A model generated the notes under the pieces. The model did no database searches, was not told the DNA's origin, and saw only the letters and a program-made list of their open reading frames with translations. From the NCBI RefSeq assembly GCF_014137855.1, contig NZ_JACGWT010000003.1, positions 434,001-498,000 of the forward strand: 64,000 nt of DNA, written 5' to 3'. Within the stretch, counting starts at the first letter, position 1. Each line of letters opens with the position of its first letter. Shown in pieces: positions 7,600 to 15,429 of the stretch. Made by a program: the position numbers and the translations under genes. The stretch comes from Microlunatus kandeliicorticis. Lineage in GTDB: Bacteria > Actinomycetota > Actinomycetes > Propionibacteriales > Propionibacteriaceae.

Positions 7600-8058
7600 G
7601 TGAGAGCCGCGATAGGAGATGTCGAGCGAAGTGTGGTCCTAACAGGGGCAAGCTCGAAATTTCTGCTCAAGCTTCGTTCCCTCTGCTCCCCTGCTACGGC
7701 CGTCCGCGACGAGTCCGATCCGGCGCCTGAGCCGCCCCGTCAGCATCAGCTGCAGCGCCGCCTGACCGACGACGAGACCGCGGTGCTGGCGGCGGAGTAC
7801 CAGGCCGGCATCAGCATGAGTGAGCTCGCGCAGCGCTGGCGGATGCACCGGACCACAGTGGCGGCGCAGCTGCGCCGGGCCGGCGTCGAGCTCCGCCGCC
7901 AGGGCGTCCCGGACGGCCAGCTTGCTGAGGCTGCCCAGCTCTACCTGGACGGCTGGTCTTGCCACCGGCTCGGCGAGCGCTACGGCTGTGACGCCGAAGC
8001 CGTCCGACGGAAGCTCGTCCGGTACGGCGTCCCGATGCGGAAGCCGTGGGAACGCTAG
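7600..8058 (+). CDS. Double helix-turn-helix protein, recombinase-type remnant
   Basis: Frame of 152 aa with two consecutive HTH units (about residues 56-98, ELAQRWRMHRTTVAAQLRRAGV, and 104-148, RLGERYGCDAEAVRRKLVRYGV). Such units occur at the C-termini of Hin-like or serine recombinases and in small actinobacterial proteins near them. No catalytic resolvase domain is present. Upstream, the DNA around 7650-7675 would read KLEILLKLR in another frame if one T were removed; I remember that peptide from such proteins, which hints that the 5' part is a frameshifted piece of a longer gene. It marks the left side of the accessory island. Confidence 0.6.
   Translation: MRAAIGDVERSVVLTGASSKFLLKLRSLCSPATAVRDESDPAPEPPRQHQLQRRLTDDETAVLAAEYQAGISMSELAQRWRMHRTTVAAQLRRAGVELRRQGVPDGQLAEAAQLYLDGWSCHRLGERYGCDAEAVRRKLVRYGVPMRKPWER
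7650..7665 (+). repeat. Left direct repeat of the island
   Basis: AAGCTCGAAATTTCTG. A nearly identical AAGCTCGAAATTCTG is found in the same orientation at 12571-12585, and both are accompanied by TAACAGGGG (7640-7648 and 12586-12594). The pair brackets the low-GC segment and could be recombination or insertion-target sites. Confidence 0.5.
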
Positions 8059-8504
8059 TCCATTCCGGCAGCGGCCCGCTCGTCGTCGAGTCGACGCTGC
8101 TCTTGGTCGAGCAGCGCCCGCATGGCCGGCAACAACTGCCTTGGGTCTGGATCCGGTCGGAGCCGCGGGTGCACCGTGATTCGAAACGTCGAGCTCGGAA
8201 CCCGACGACGGCCGGAAGTCGCAAGTGGTTGGGCCGAGTTGGCGGGCCGTTGTTCTGCCTTGGCCTGGTGCAGCGACTGCAAGGCGCGACCGGCGCGCTG
8301 CGGCAACGATGGGTGTACGCGCGAGACGACCTGCCGGTGAACGATGGCTTCCTGGTCGGACAGATCGTGGCTGGGACGGTAGAAGTCGTGGAGGCTGCGC
8401 TGGTCTTTCGACGACAGGCAGGAGAAGAAATTAGGTTTGGCGAGCCAGGCATCTATAACCAACAGGCGGTCTTGCAGGTAGCGTTGGTTGGTGAGTCGGG
8501 GCAT
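8055..8504 (-). CDS. Hypothetical protein, 149 aa
   Basis: Not recognised. The sequence looks like a real soluble protein: basic and helical N-terminus (RYLQDRLLVIDAWLAK), a middle rich in Gln and Pro, and a C-terminal FRITVHPRLRPDPDPRQLLPAMRALLDQ block. Its codon use is closer to the chromosome than to the giant gene next to it. It ends four bases inside the convergent HTH gene. Its start codon lies 14 bases from a run of 14 G (on its strand), so its transcription or translation could be affected by length changes there. Confidence 0.5.
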   Translation of the reverse strand: MPRLTNQRYLQDRLLVIDAWLAKPNFFSCLSSKDQRSLHDFYRPSHDLSDQEAIVHRQVVSRVHPSLPQRAGRALQSLHQAKAEQRPANSAQPLATSGRRRVPSSTFRITVHPRLRPDPDPRQLLPAMRALLDQEQRRLDDERAAAGMD

Positions 8505-8518
8505 TGGCTATAACGATA

Positions 8519-8532
8519 CCCCCCCCCCCCCC
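8519..8532. repeat. C14 homopolymer
   Basis: Fourteen consecutive C on the + strand in the divergent promoter region between the 149-aa gene and the giant gene. Such runs are prone to slippage and G-quadruplex formation on the G strand. The rest of 8505-8678 is AT-rich and has no gene. Confidence 0.95.
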
Positions 8533-8678
8533 GATTTTGCAACCAACTTTAAGCGATGTACAACCGGTGAAATACTTCAAAATCGCCAGCGCGAGCACTT
8601 TCATGCCCTCCTTAAAAGCTGTAAAATAACAAAACATCAACCGCAACTTCAGACCAGCTCGCTGATTACGAGGCGCTC

Positions 8679-11588
8679 ATGAAACCCGGCTATGCCAACC
8701 GTTCTCAACTCAAAGCCTGGGCAGACTCAGTCCAGGCCCAAACTCAACTACCTCGTCTGATTCGTCGATTGATTCTCGAGACCGGAGCAGGCATTCTTCG
8801 TCTTGGCATGTCGGCGGACGAAGGCGTCTCGGTTGGTGGATGGGATGGGACCGTCTATGCGCAGGCCGCCTCACCTTGGGTGCCAGCCGGATTGTCAGTG
8901 TGGGAATTGTCCGTGAACAAGAGCCCCGGGACCAAGGCAACAGATGATTACTTGAAGCGTCAGGATACGCCCGACGGGAGCCCAACAGCCGAGGCTACTT
9001 ACATCGAAGCAATCATGAGGACCTGGGCTTCGAGAGATCAGTGGGCGATGGATCGCCAAGCCGATGGAAGGTGGAAGGAGGTGCGGGCGTATGGATTGGA
9101 CGACATCGCGACATGGCTGGAGTCTGCACCACTCACCTGGGCCTGGTTTTCCGAAGAGCTCGGACTGAGACCAGACGGGCTTAGGACAGGATCATCATTC
9201 TGGGCGGCTTGGTCAGGGGCCACGGAGCCCGCCCTTTCTCCAGGCGTCGTGCTTGCTGGTAGGGGCGAACAAGTACATAAAATCCGTGAAGTCGTACAGA
9301 GTCGATCCGTGACGACAGTGTCTGGATCGTCCGTCGAAGAGATTTGTGCCTTCATCGCAGCATTTGCTGTGAAGTGCGATGATGAGGGGGACGACGGTGT
9401 GCTGTCACGTCTTGTATTTGTCGAGGATCCCACCACCTGGCGGGGACTGTTGCGGGCTCCCCACCCAGAAATACTCGTACCCCTCGATCCATCGTTTGCG
9501 GACGATGTTGGCTCAGGGAATATACATGCCGTACTTGTCCCTACCGACGGTCAGGGTGGGGACATTAGCTTAGGACCCGTCGATAGCCAAGCCGTTGCCG
9601 AATCGTTGAGAACGTCCGGCGTCTCCGACCTCCGAAGGTCGGAACAACTGGGCAAGCTAGCTCGACGAAGTCTCAGCGCATTTCGTCGCCGCATCGCATC
9701 CAAGCCAGCACTTCATCAACCACGCTGGGCAAAGGGCGCGGTTCACCGGGATGTGAAAGGGTTTCTCTTAGCCGGCCGCTGGAACGACGCAAGCGATGGA
9801 GACCGCAGCCAACTTAAATTCCTAACAGGGCTATCGGACGACGGACTTCATAATCGCGTTTCAGATCTCGCTCTAGCGGACGACCCATTCATCACGGGAC
9901 TAGGGTCAACTTGGTCACTCGTGTCACCGGTCGACGCCTGGTTGCTCTTGAAATCTTCGCTGCAAGAGGAGGACTTTAAGAGATTCGAGACCGTCGCAGT
10001 GACGGTCCTGGGTGAAGGAGATCCTACACTCGACATTGATCCGGGCGAACGTTGGTGGCGCACGTCGATATCAGGAACAGGTAAGAAGTACTCGCCGCAG
10101 TTAACGCGTGGCCTAGCTCGGAGCCTTGCGCTGCTCGGCACGCTCGGTAACGACGACGTTGGAACCGTTCATTCGGGTGCCGACTGGGCATCGAGCATTG
10201 TGAGGACACTGCTTGCCGCAGCCAACTCCGACGAGAGCGGCAGAGGCTGGGCATCGATTGCCGGGCAACTGCCGCTCCTTGCTGAAGCAGCACCAGGAGC
10301 CTTCCTTGATGCTGTGGAGGAGGCTCTCATCGGCAACGCAGTTGTAGCGCGAGCCTTCTTCTCTGATGGTCCAGATAGTCACCCCCTAACCACGAGTTCA
10401 ATGCATACGCATGTGCTGTGGGGACTTGAGACGACTGCATGGTCAAGTGAGTACTTCAGTCAATCGGTCGACTTGCTCTGTAAGCTCGATTTGGTCGACC
10501 CTGGAGGTCAACAGGCCAACCGGCCGGCCAACTCTCTTCTCAACATCTTGCGACCCTGGCATCCCGACACGGCCGCTTCGCCCGGAAGCCGCTTGATGGT
10601 GTTCGACAACATCCGCAAGAACTACCCTGATCGCGCTTGGAAGCTTGGATTGGCACTTCTGCCAGAAGCTCACGGCAGTGTCCACTTCCCGACACGCAGC
10701 CCTGAGTACCGGGAGTGGAAGCCCGACAAGACATCAGTACCGGCTGCCGAGTACTGGGGGTTCATCGCCGAGGTACTTAATCGTTGTATACAGGATGCGG
10801 GAAACGACTGGGATCGTTGGGCTGAAATCTTTGATCGATATGCGAATCTCGCACCGAGTGATCGAGAGAAGATTCGAGCTAGCTTCCAAGGACAGATTCC
10901 AAATCTCACCTCGGGGTCCGATCGGGCAAAGCTATGGAGTCATGTCCGAAAAGTGATTGCTGATCACCGCGAGTTCCCGGAAGCTGCTTGGTCACTTCCC
11001 GAAGAGGAGATTGTCAAACTTGACGACCTGATAGAAAAGCTGGCGCCCCCAGAGCCCCACGCACAACACGAGTGGCTCTTCCAAGACTGGTCTCCACATT
11101 TGGAAGGGGCTCGCATTCTGGATAACTATGACACATACGAAGCATTACTGGAACAGAAACGTGAAGAAGCGATTGCTTCAATTGTTGATTCAGAGGGCCT
11201 GACCCAGATATCACAACTAGTTTCAAACGTCCGAGTACCTGAGGCTGTTGGGTGGTCCCTCGGTGGGGCGCGCCCAATCTTCGATGATGAGCTCCTGGAG
11301 AGCCTCAAGCTCAGTGCATCGGCAGCTGAGCGTCAACTTGCCGAGCGCTACTTTGCTCGACGCTTCGTGGATGAAGGTTGGGATTGGCTTGAAGGCCTGC
11401 TGACGAAGCGCCCTGAATTGTCAGCATACCAACGAGCATTGCTTCTGCTACTCAGTCGGGACTTTCCCAGGTCCGCCGACACTGCGGAACAAGACGCGGA
11501 GGTAGCAAAAGTCTTCTGGTCCCACTTCTCGCCCCCTACGGCTTGGGGAATAACTTTGTTTTCATTGAACGTGCCGCGACTGGGTTGA
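8679..11588 (+). CDS. Giant island protein, N-terminal part (candidate defence protein)
   Basis: Frame of 969 aa in markedly lower GC (about 52%) than the surroundings. Residues 1-165 form a compact domain with conserved-looking acidic and Lys residues (E34, GGWDG with D56, WELSVNK with E76 and K81, KA..DYLKR at 86-94), reminiscent of PD-(D/E)XK nucleases. Residues about 193-340 begin GRGEQVHKIREVV like a STAND NTPase, but where a P-loop is expected there is TVSGSSVEEICAF, without a GK[ST]; RLVFVED is Walker-B-like. The remaining 600 aa look like alpha-helical repeats. ATG at 8679 has GAGG upstream. The frame ends early through a one-base shift near 11532-11536; the downstream frame (11543-12478) continues the protein. 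No closer family can be named; defence is inferred from architecture and island context. Confidence 0.8.
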   Translation: MKPGYANRSQLKAWADSVQAQTQLPRLIRRLILETGAGILRLGMSADEGVSVGGWDGTVYAQAASPWVPAGLSVWELSVNKSPGTKATDDYLKRQDTPDGSPTAEATYIEAIMRTWASRDQWAMDRQADGRWKEVRAYGLDDIATWLESAPLTWAWFSEELGLRPDGLRTGSSFWAAWSGATEPALSPGVVLAGRGEQVHKIREVVQSRSVTTVSGSSVEEICAFIAAFAVKCDDEGDDGVLSRLVFVEDPTTWRGLLRAPHPEILVPLDPSFADDVGSGNIHAVLVPTDGQGGDISLGPVDSQAVAESLRTSGVSDLRRSEQLGKLARRSLSAFRRRIASKPALHQPRWAKGAVHRDVKGFLLAGRWNDASDGDRSQLKFLTGLSDDGLHNRVSDLALADDPFITGLGSTWSLVSPVDAWLLLKSSLQEEDFKRFETVAVTVLGEGDPTLDIDPGERWWRTSISGTGKKYSPQLTRGLARSLALLGTLGNDDVGTVHSGADWASSIVRTLLAAANSDESGRGWASIAGQLPLLAEAAPGAFLDAVEEALIGNAVVARAFFSDGPDSHPLTTSSMHTHVLWGLETTAWSSEYFSQSVDLLCKLDLVDPGGQQANRPANSLLNILRPWHPDTAASPGSRLMVFDNIRKNYPDRAWKLGLALLPEAHGSVHFPTRSPEYREWKPDKTSVPAAEYWGFIAEVLNRCIQDAGNDWDRWAEIFDRYANLAPSDREKIRASFQGQIPNLTSGSDRAKLWSHVRKVIADHREFPEAAWSLPEEEIVKLDDLIEKLAPPEPHAQHEWLFQDWSPHLEGARILDNYDTYEALLEQKREEAIASIVDSEGLTQISQLVSNVRVPEAVGWSLGGARPIFDDELLESLKLSASAAERQLAERYFARRFVDEGWDWLEGLLTKRPELSAYQRALLLLLSRDFPRSADTAEQDAEVAKVFWSHFSPPTAWGITLFSLNVPRLG

Positions 11589-12478
11589 TAGCTAATAGCC
11601 GTAATGCAGCTGCTGCGAAGTTGCTTGAAGTCTACTTGACGAGAAGCGATTTCGAGGTGTCGACGGCACAACTTTTTCTCCTCATGAACGTGCTCGAAAG
11701 GCTGGCCACCGATACGGCCGACCCTGAGTTGGACGCTCTACGCCAGTATGATTATGAGTCTTTGTTTGAAGTCCTCGAGACTCATCGATCCAGCCTTGAT
11801 GCAACCCGCCTGGGTCGTCTCGAGTGGCAGTTCCTGCCTGCGCTCGGGTACAGCCCAAGTGTGCCTGTACTTTTTGAGGAACTGGCGAAGGATCCGAAGT
11901 TTTTTGTTGAGGTCATCTCGACGGTCTACCGACGGCACGACGGCGAAGAGGACGCGGAAAATATGCAGGAGCCAGCCAATCGCGAGACCATGGCAATGAA
12001 CGGGTATCGGTTACTCGAAGCGTGGGATGTCCCGCCCGGGTTTGACGGAAATGCTATGGACGCGAAAGCCCTAGCCACGTGGCTCGAGGAGGCAACGCCG
12101 CTGCTGCACGAACGAGATCGCTATCGCAGCGGCTTACATCAGTTTGGACAAGTCCTCGCCTCATCGCCTGCTGATCCAGATGGAACTTGGCCGGGGACGG
12201 CCGTAAGAGAGGTCATTGAAGCAGCCGAGACTGATGCCATTGCCTCAGGATTGTTTCTCGCAATCGTGAACGGCCGGGGCGTTACAACGCGAGCCCTCGG
12301 AGAAGGCGGCGAGCAAGAACGTAAGCTGGTTGAAAAGTATAGCGACTTGGCACAAAAGTTGCAGGACGGGTCACCGAAAACAGCGAGAATCCTTCGCAAG
12401 GTGGCTAAATCATACCAATCGGATGCTCGCAGAGAAGACCTCGAAGCAGAGAGCTTCCTGAGCGGGATGGACGACTAG
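11543..12478 (+). CDS. Giant island protein, C-terminal part (frameshifted)
   Basis: Frame of 311 aa with the same low-GC composition as the preceding frame and overlapping its end. Adding one C to the C5 run at 11532-11536 would join the two smoothly (FWSHFSPP-YGLGNNFVFIER), giving about 1,265 aa. The segment is helical throughout with no recognised motif, ending in an acidic tail. There is no RBS in front of the nominal TTG start, so it is unlikely to be an independent gene. Either a real null mutation, a slippage-controlled switch or a sequencing error. Confidence 0.75.
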   Translation: MGNNFVFIERAATGLIANSRNAAAAKLLEVYLTRSDFEVSTAQLFLLMNVLERLATDTADPELDALRQYDYESLFEVLETHRSSLDATRLGRLEWQFLPALGYSPSVPVLFEELAKDPKFFVEVISTVYRRHDGEEDAENMQEPANRETMAMNGYRLLEAWDVPPGFDGNAMDAKALATWLEEATPLLHERDRYRSGLHQFGQVLASSPADPDGTWPGTAVREVIEAAETDAIASGLFLAIVNGRGVTTRALGEGGEQERKLVEKYSDLAQKLQDGSPKTARILRKVAKSYQSDARREDLEAESFLSGMDD

Positions 12479-12505
12479 TCACTTCTCGCCAATACATGAA
12501 GCAGT

Positions 12506-12555
12506 ATCGGTACATGCCACCCTTGTCAGCGTTCGGCCGGAAACCATGTACCGAT
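12506..12555. repeat. 11-bp inverted repeat at island right end
   Basis: ATCGGTACATG (12506-12516) and CATGTACCGAT (12545-12555), perfect, 28 bases apart. It lies between the giant gene and the right direct repeat. It could be a terminator-like hairpin or a recombinase binding site; the 12479-12649 gap holds no gene. Confidence 0.6.
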
Positions 12556-12570
12556 GACCATCCGGGGACA

Positions 12571-12594
12571 AAGCTCGAAATTCTGTAACAGGGG
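12571..12594 (+). repeat. Right direct repeat of the island
   Basis: AAGCTCGAAATTCTG followed directly by TAACAGGGG. Partner of the left copy at 7650-7665, where TAACAGGGG comes before rather than after the element. Confidence 0.5.
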
Positions 12595-12649
12595 TCGCGC
12601 ACAGACTTCGAGCGCCGACAGTGTCGATGCTGATGTACCGACGAACGCA

Positions 12650-12678
12650 AAAACCGCCCCTGTAACAGGGGCGGTTTT
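12650..12678 (-). terminator. Rho-independent terminator of tRNA-Ala
   Basis: Perfect 13-bp stem AAAACCGCCCCTG / CAGGGGCGGTTTT with a three-base loop, followed on the minus strand by a T run. It lies 20 bases past the 3' end of tRNA-Ala. Confidence 0.9.
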
Positions 12679-12697
12679 CACACATATGTTCTAATGC

Positions 12698-12773
12698 TGG
12701 TGGAGCTAAGGGGATTCGAACCCCTGACCTTCTCGTTGCGAACGAGACGCGCTACCAACTGCGCCATAGCCCC
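12698..12773 (-). tRNA. tRNA-Ala(CGC)
   Basis: Full cloverleaf on the minus strand. The acceptor GGGGCTA/TAGCTCC contains the G3-U70 pair that identifies alanine tRNA. The anticodon loop TTCGCAA gives CGC, the T-loop is GGTTCGAATCC, and CCA is encoded. Confidence 0.97.
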
Positions 12774-12778
12774 GGATG

Positions 12779-12816
12779 GGTCGCCGTCCGGCCTTGACGG
12801 CCGGAGTGCGGCGACC
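12779..12816. terminator. Long GC-rich hairpin
   Basis: GGTCGCCG-TCCGGCC and its complement form a near-perfect stem between glpR and tRNA-Ala. There is no T tract, so it may be an end-of-transcript structure for glpR rather than an intrinsic terminator. Confidence 0.55.
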
Positions 12817-12867
12817 AGAGTAGCACCGACCCGCCCCTGCCTCCGAGTCGAGCGCCGGAGGCTGCGG

Positions 12868-13674
12868 CTACTCGCCGACCGCCCGGCCGAGGTCCTGCTC
12901 GTCGGCGGTCCGCGGCGCCTCGGCGACCGTCGGAACGGTCGGCCGGACCAGGCCGACCGCGGGGCCGTCGGCGGTGACCGGGAGCCCGAGCCGGCCCGAC
13001 GACGTGACGTCGGGAGCACTCAGGTCGATGGTGCGGACAGTCCGCGGAGCTAGCGGCTTCGAGACGTAGGTCGGCATGGTGATCGGCAGCGGGTCCCACA
13101 GCCCCACGGTGTTGGCCGACGCCGGGCTGGCCGCGGCGACGACCGCGGGCTGGGTCTGCGGCTTGAGCTTCAGGTCGGTCCGGCGCAGGAAGACGGTCTT
13201 CTCGTCGTTGCCGTGGCAGATCCGCGCGAACCGTGCGTCGAGGTTGCGGCGCATCGCGCGGACGCTGAACCGCGAGACCACCACGAAGGCCACCAGCAGG
13301 CCGCCCGGCACCGCGAGCCAGGCCCAGTCGATGAAGCGGCCGGCGCAGGCGCCGAGCACCAGCGTGACCACCGCCATCAAGATCAACAGCACCCGTCGCC
13401 GCCGGCCCGCGGCCACCAGCTCCATCCGGCGGAGCTCGCGGATCGCCGCCCGGCGCGTCATCGGGGTCGAGATCTCCACCGCGACCATCGGCGTCAGATC
13501 CTGATCAAGGACCGGCGCGGTGCCGGACCGGACGATCCGCACCGAGTCGGAGAAGCGCTCGCGCGGATCGGTCTCCGCCCGCGACTCGTGATCACGGCGA
13601 CGGAGGTAGGTGGGGATCAGGAAGGCGAGCCAGGCCACGGCGATGGCAGCGTAGATCAGGCCGGTCATGCTCAC
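12868..13674 (-). CDS. glpR: GlpR/SepX-like membrane protein
   Basis: Membrane protein of 268 aa. An N-terminal TM helix (IYAAIAVAWLAFLIPTYL), then a conserved cytosolic segment (RRDHESRAETDPRERFSDSVRIVR), two more TM helices around residues 95-135, and a Pro- and Thr-rich C-terminal tail. This matches the actinobacterial protein called GlpR (gephyrin-like molybdotransferase receptor) or SepX, which recruits the MoeA paralogue Glp to the division site. It closes the gene run that starts with moeA, which supports the call. A GTG start is used, with an ATG two codons later. Confidence 0.75.
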   Translation of the reverse strand: MSMTGLIYAAIAVAWLAFLIPTYLRRRDHESRAETDPRERFSDSVRIVRSGTAPVLDQDLTPMVAVEISTPMTRRAAIRELRRMELVAAGRRRRVLLILMAVVTLVLGACAGRFIDWAWLAVPGGLLVAFVVVSRFSVRAMRRNLDARFARICHGNDEKTVFLRRTDLKLKPQTQPAVVAAASPASANTVGLWDPLPITMPTYVSKPLAPRTVRTIDLSAPDVTSSGRLGLPVTADGPAVGLVRPTVPTVAEAPRTADEQDLGRAVGE

Positions 13675-13785
13675 ACGACGAACTTAGGTGCTGCGCCCCG
13701 CTCCCCCGGTGACGCTGGCGGGTGTGTCGGCCGGAACACCCTGTGATCAGGGAGATCTCAGCGCGGGCTCGGCTTCGGGACGGGG

Positions 13786-14424
13786 TCAGGCGGGCGCCGA
13801 CGGACGCAGCCGCTCCCACCTGTTGATCATGCCCTCGGGCACCTCCTCGGCGTTCAGCGCGAACACCAGATGATCACGCCACTCGCCGTCGATGTGCAGG
13901 TAGCGCGGCCGCAACCCCTCCGGGCGGAAGCCCAGCTTGGTCACCACCCGGAGGCTCTTGCCGTTCTCGGGCCGGATCGCCACCTCGATCCGGTGCAGCC
14001 GCATCACCCGGAAGCAGTAGTCGCAGGCCATCGCCACCGCGGTCGGGACGATCCCCCGGCCGGCCCACTGCTGATCGATCCAGTAGCCGACCTGCCCCCA
14101 GGACGCCGAGCCCGCCACGATCCCGCTCACCGTCAGCTGCCCCACCAGCTGCTGGCGGCCGTCCGGGTCGGCGTAGACGATCAGCCAGGGCAGCATCCGG
14201 CCCTCGCGGGCCTGCTTGGTCAGCATCCGCACCAGCGCGCCGTAGCTGTGCGGTCCGGCCTGCGACCCGGGCGGCATGGTCGCCTCCCAGGGCCGCAGCC
14301 AGTCGAGGTTCCGCCGCCTCACCCGCTCCCACTCGGCTCCGTCGCGGAGCCGCATCGGCCGCAGGGTGACCCGGCCGTGGGTCAGCGTGACCGGCCACCG
14401 GTGGGTGCCGTACTGGCCGATCAA
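13786..14424 (-). CDS. GNAT acetyltransferase, RimJ/RimL type
   Basis: Protein of 212 aa in the GNAT fold of the ribosomal-protein N-acetyltransferase group: VTLRPMRLRDGAEW at the N-terminus, VGYWIDQQWAGRGIVPTAVA (acetyl-CoA binding, near residues 113-132) and LHRIEVAIRPENGKSLRVVTKLGF. Its start overlaps the moaB stop in ATGA. This position between moaB and glpR is usual in actinobacteria. The acceptor substrate is unknown. Confidence 0.88.
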   Translation of the reverse strand: MIGQYGTHRWPVTLTHGRVTLRPMRLRDGAEWERVRRRNLDWLRPWEATMPPGSQAGPHSYGALVRMLTKQAREGRMLPWLIVYADPDGRQQLVGQLTVSGIVAGSASWGQVGYWIDQQWAGRGIVPTAVAMACDYCFRVMRLHRIEVAIRPENGKSLRVVTKLGFRPEGLRPRYLHIDGEWRDHLVFALNAEEVPEGMINRWERLRPSAPA

Positions 14425-14945
14425 TGGTCCTCGCCCCGCAGCTGGGCCACTGCGTGCGGCAGCACCGGCCCGAGCACCGCCATCCCGTCCCGGACGCCGC
14501 CGCGCGAGCCGGGCAGGTTGACCACCAGCGTCCGGCCGGCCACCCCCGCAACACCACGGCTCAGCACCGCGGTCGGGACGCCCTGGGCCAGCCCGTGCGC
14601 CACGATCGCCTGGGCCACCGCGGGCAGTTCGTAGTCGAGCACCGCCCGGGTCACCTCGGGCGTCCGGTCCGCCGGGCCGATCCCGGTGCCGCCGGTGGTC
14701 ACCACCACCGCGACGCCGTCCGCGACGGCCCGTCGGAGCTCCGCGCCCACCGGGTCCCCGTCGGGAACCACCACTGCCGGCTCGACCGCGAACCCCAGCC
14801 CGGCCAGTGCCTCGACGACGATCGGGCCGGAGCGGTCCTCGTAGACCCCGGCGGCCGCCCGGTCGGAGGCGGTGACCACCCTGGCGGTCGGCCGCTCGCC
14901 GGCCGGTTCAGCCACCGCCGGACCCCGGGTCGCGGACCCAGTCAC
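14421..14945 (-). CDS. moaB: Molybdenum cofactor biosynthesis protein MoaB/Mog family
   Basis: Protein of 174 aa of the MoaB/MogA family, which adenylylates molybdopterin. Clear motifs: ASDRAAAGVYEDRSGP near the start, VVTTGGTGIGPADRTPE (about 82-98) and the C-terminal NLPGSRGGVRDGM. It overlaps the end of moaC by 38 bases and the acetyltransferase start by four, indicating translational coupling. Confidence 0.92.
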   Translation of the reverse strand: MTGSATRGPAVAEPAGERPTARVVTASDRAAAGVYEDRSGPIVVEALAGLGFAVEPAVVVPDGDPVGAELRRAVADGVAVVVTTGGTGIGPADRTPEVTRAVLDYELPAVAQAIVAHGLAQGVPTAVLSRGVAGVAGRTLVVNLPGSRGGVRDGMAVLGPVLPHAVAQLRGEDH

Positions 14946-15426
14946 CGCGCCGTCCGCCGGTCTTCGCCTCGACCCGGACGTCGGTGATCACCGCCCCGCG
15001 GTCGACCGCCTTGATCATGTCGATCATCGCCAGCCCGGCCACGCTGACCGCGGTCAGCGCCTCCATCTCGACCCCGGTCCGCTCGGCGGTCCGGACCGTC
15101 GCGGTGATCAGCACCCCGTCGTCGACCACGGTCACGTCGCAGTCCACCCCGGTGATCATCAACGGGTGGCAGAGCGGGATCAGCTCGGGGGTCCGCTTGG
15201 CCGCCTGGATCCCGGCGATCCGGGCCACCGCGAGCGCGTCGCCCTTCGGCACCTCGCCGGTCCGCAGGGCGGCGACCGCCGCCGCGGACAGCCGGACCCG
15301 GCCGCTGGCCGTCGCCGTGCGGACGCTGACCGGCTTGTCGCTGACGTCGACCATCCGCGCGGCCCCGCGCTCGGTCAGGTGCGGCAGCCGGGCGGGGTCA
15401 GCCGGCTGCGTCGGGTCCGTGGTCAC
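14908..15426 (-). CDS. moaC: Cyclic pyranopterin monophosphate synthase MoaC
   Basis: Protein of 172 aa that converts the MoaA product to cyclic pyranopterin monophosphate. Conserved MoaC blocks are ARMVDVSDKPVSVRTATA, AGIQAAKRTPELIPLCHPL (catalytic Lys and His region), GVEMEALTAVSVAGLAMIDMIKAVD and VRVEAKTGGRRGDW. ATG start three bases after the moeA stop. No moaA, moaD or moaE is seen in this window. Confidence 0.95.
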   Translation of the reverse strand: MTTDPTQPADPARLPHLTERGAARMVDVSDKPVSVRTATASGRVRLSAAAVAALRTGEVPKGDALAVARIAGIQAAKRTPELIPLCHPLMITGVDCDVTVVDDGVLITATVRTAERTGVEMEALTAVSVAGLAMIDMIKAVDRGAVITDVRVEAKTGGRRGDWVRDPGSGGG

Positions 15427-15429
15427 CGC

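Noticed and set aside
11520-11545. Programmed -1 frameshift in the giant gene.
   Set aside because: The C5 run is not a standard slippery heptamer and no downstream pseudoknot is evident; a one-base indel is simpler.
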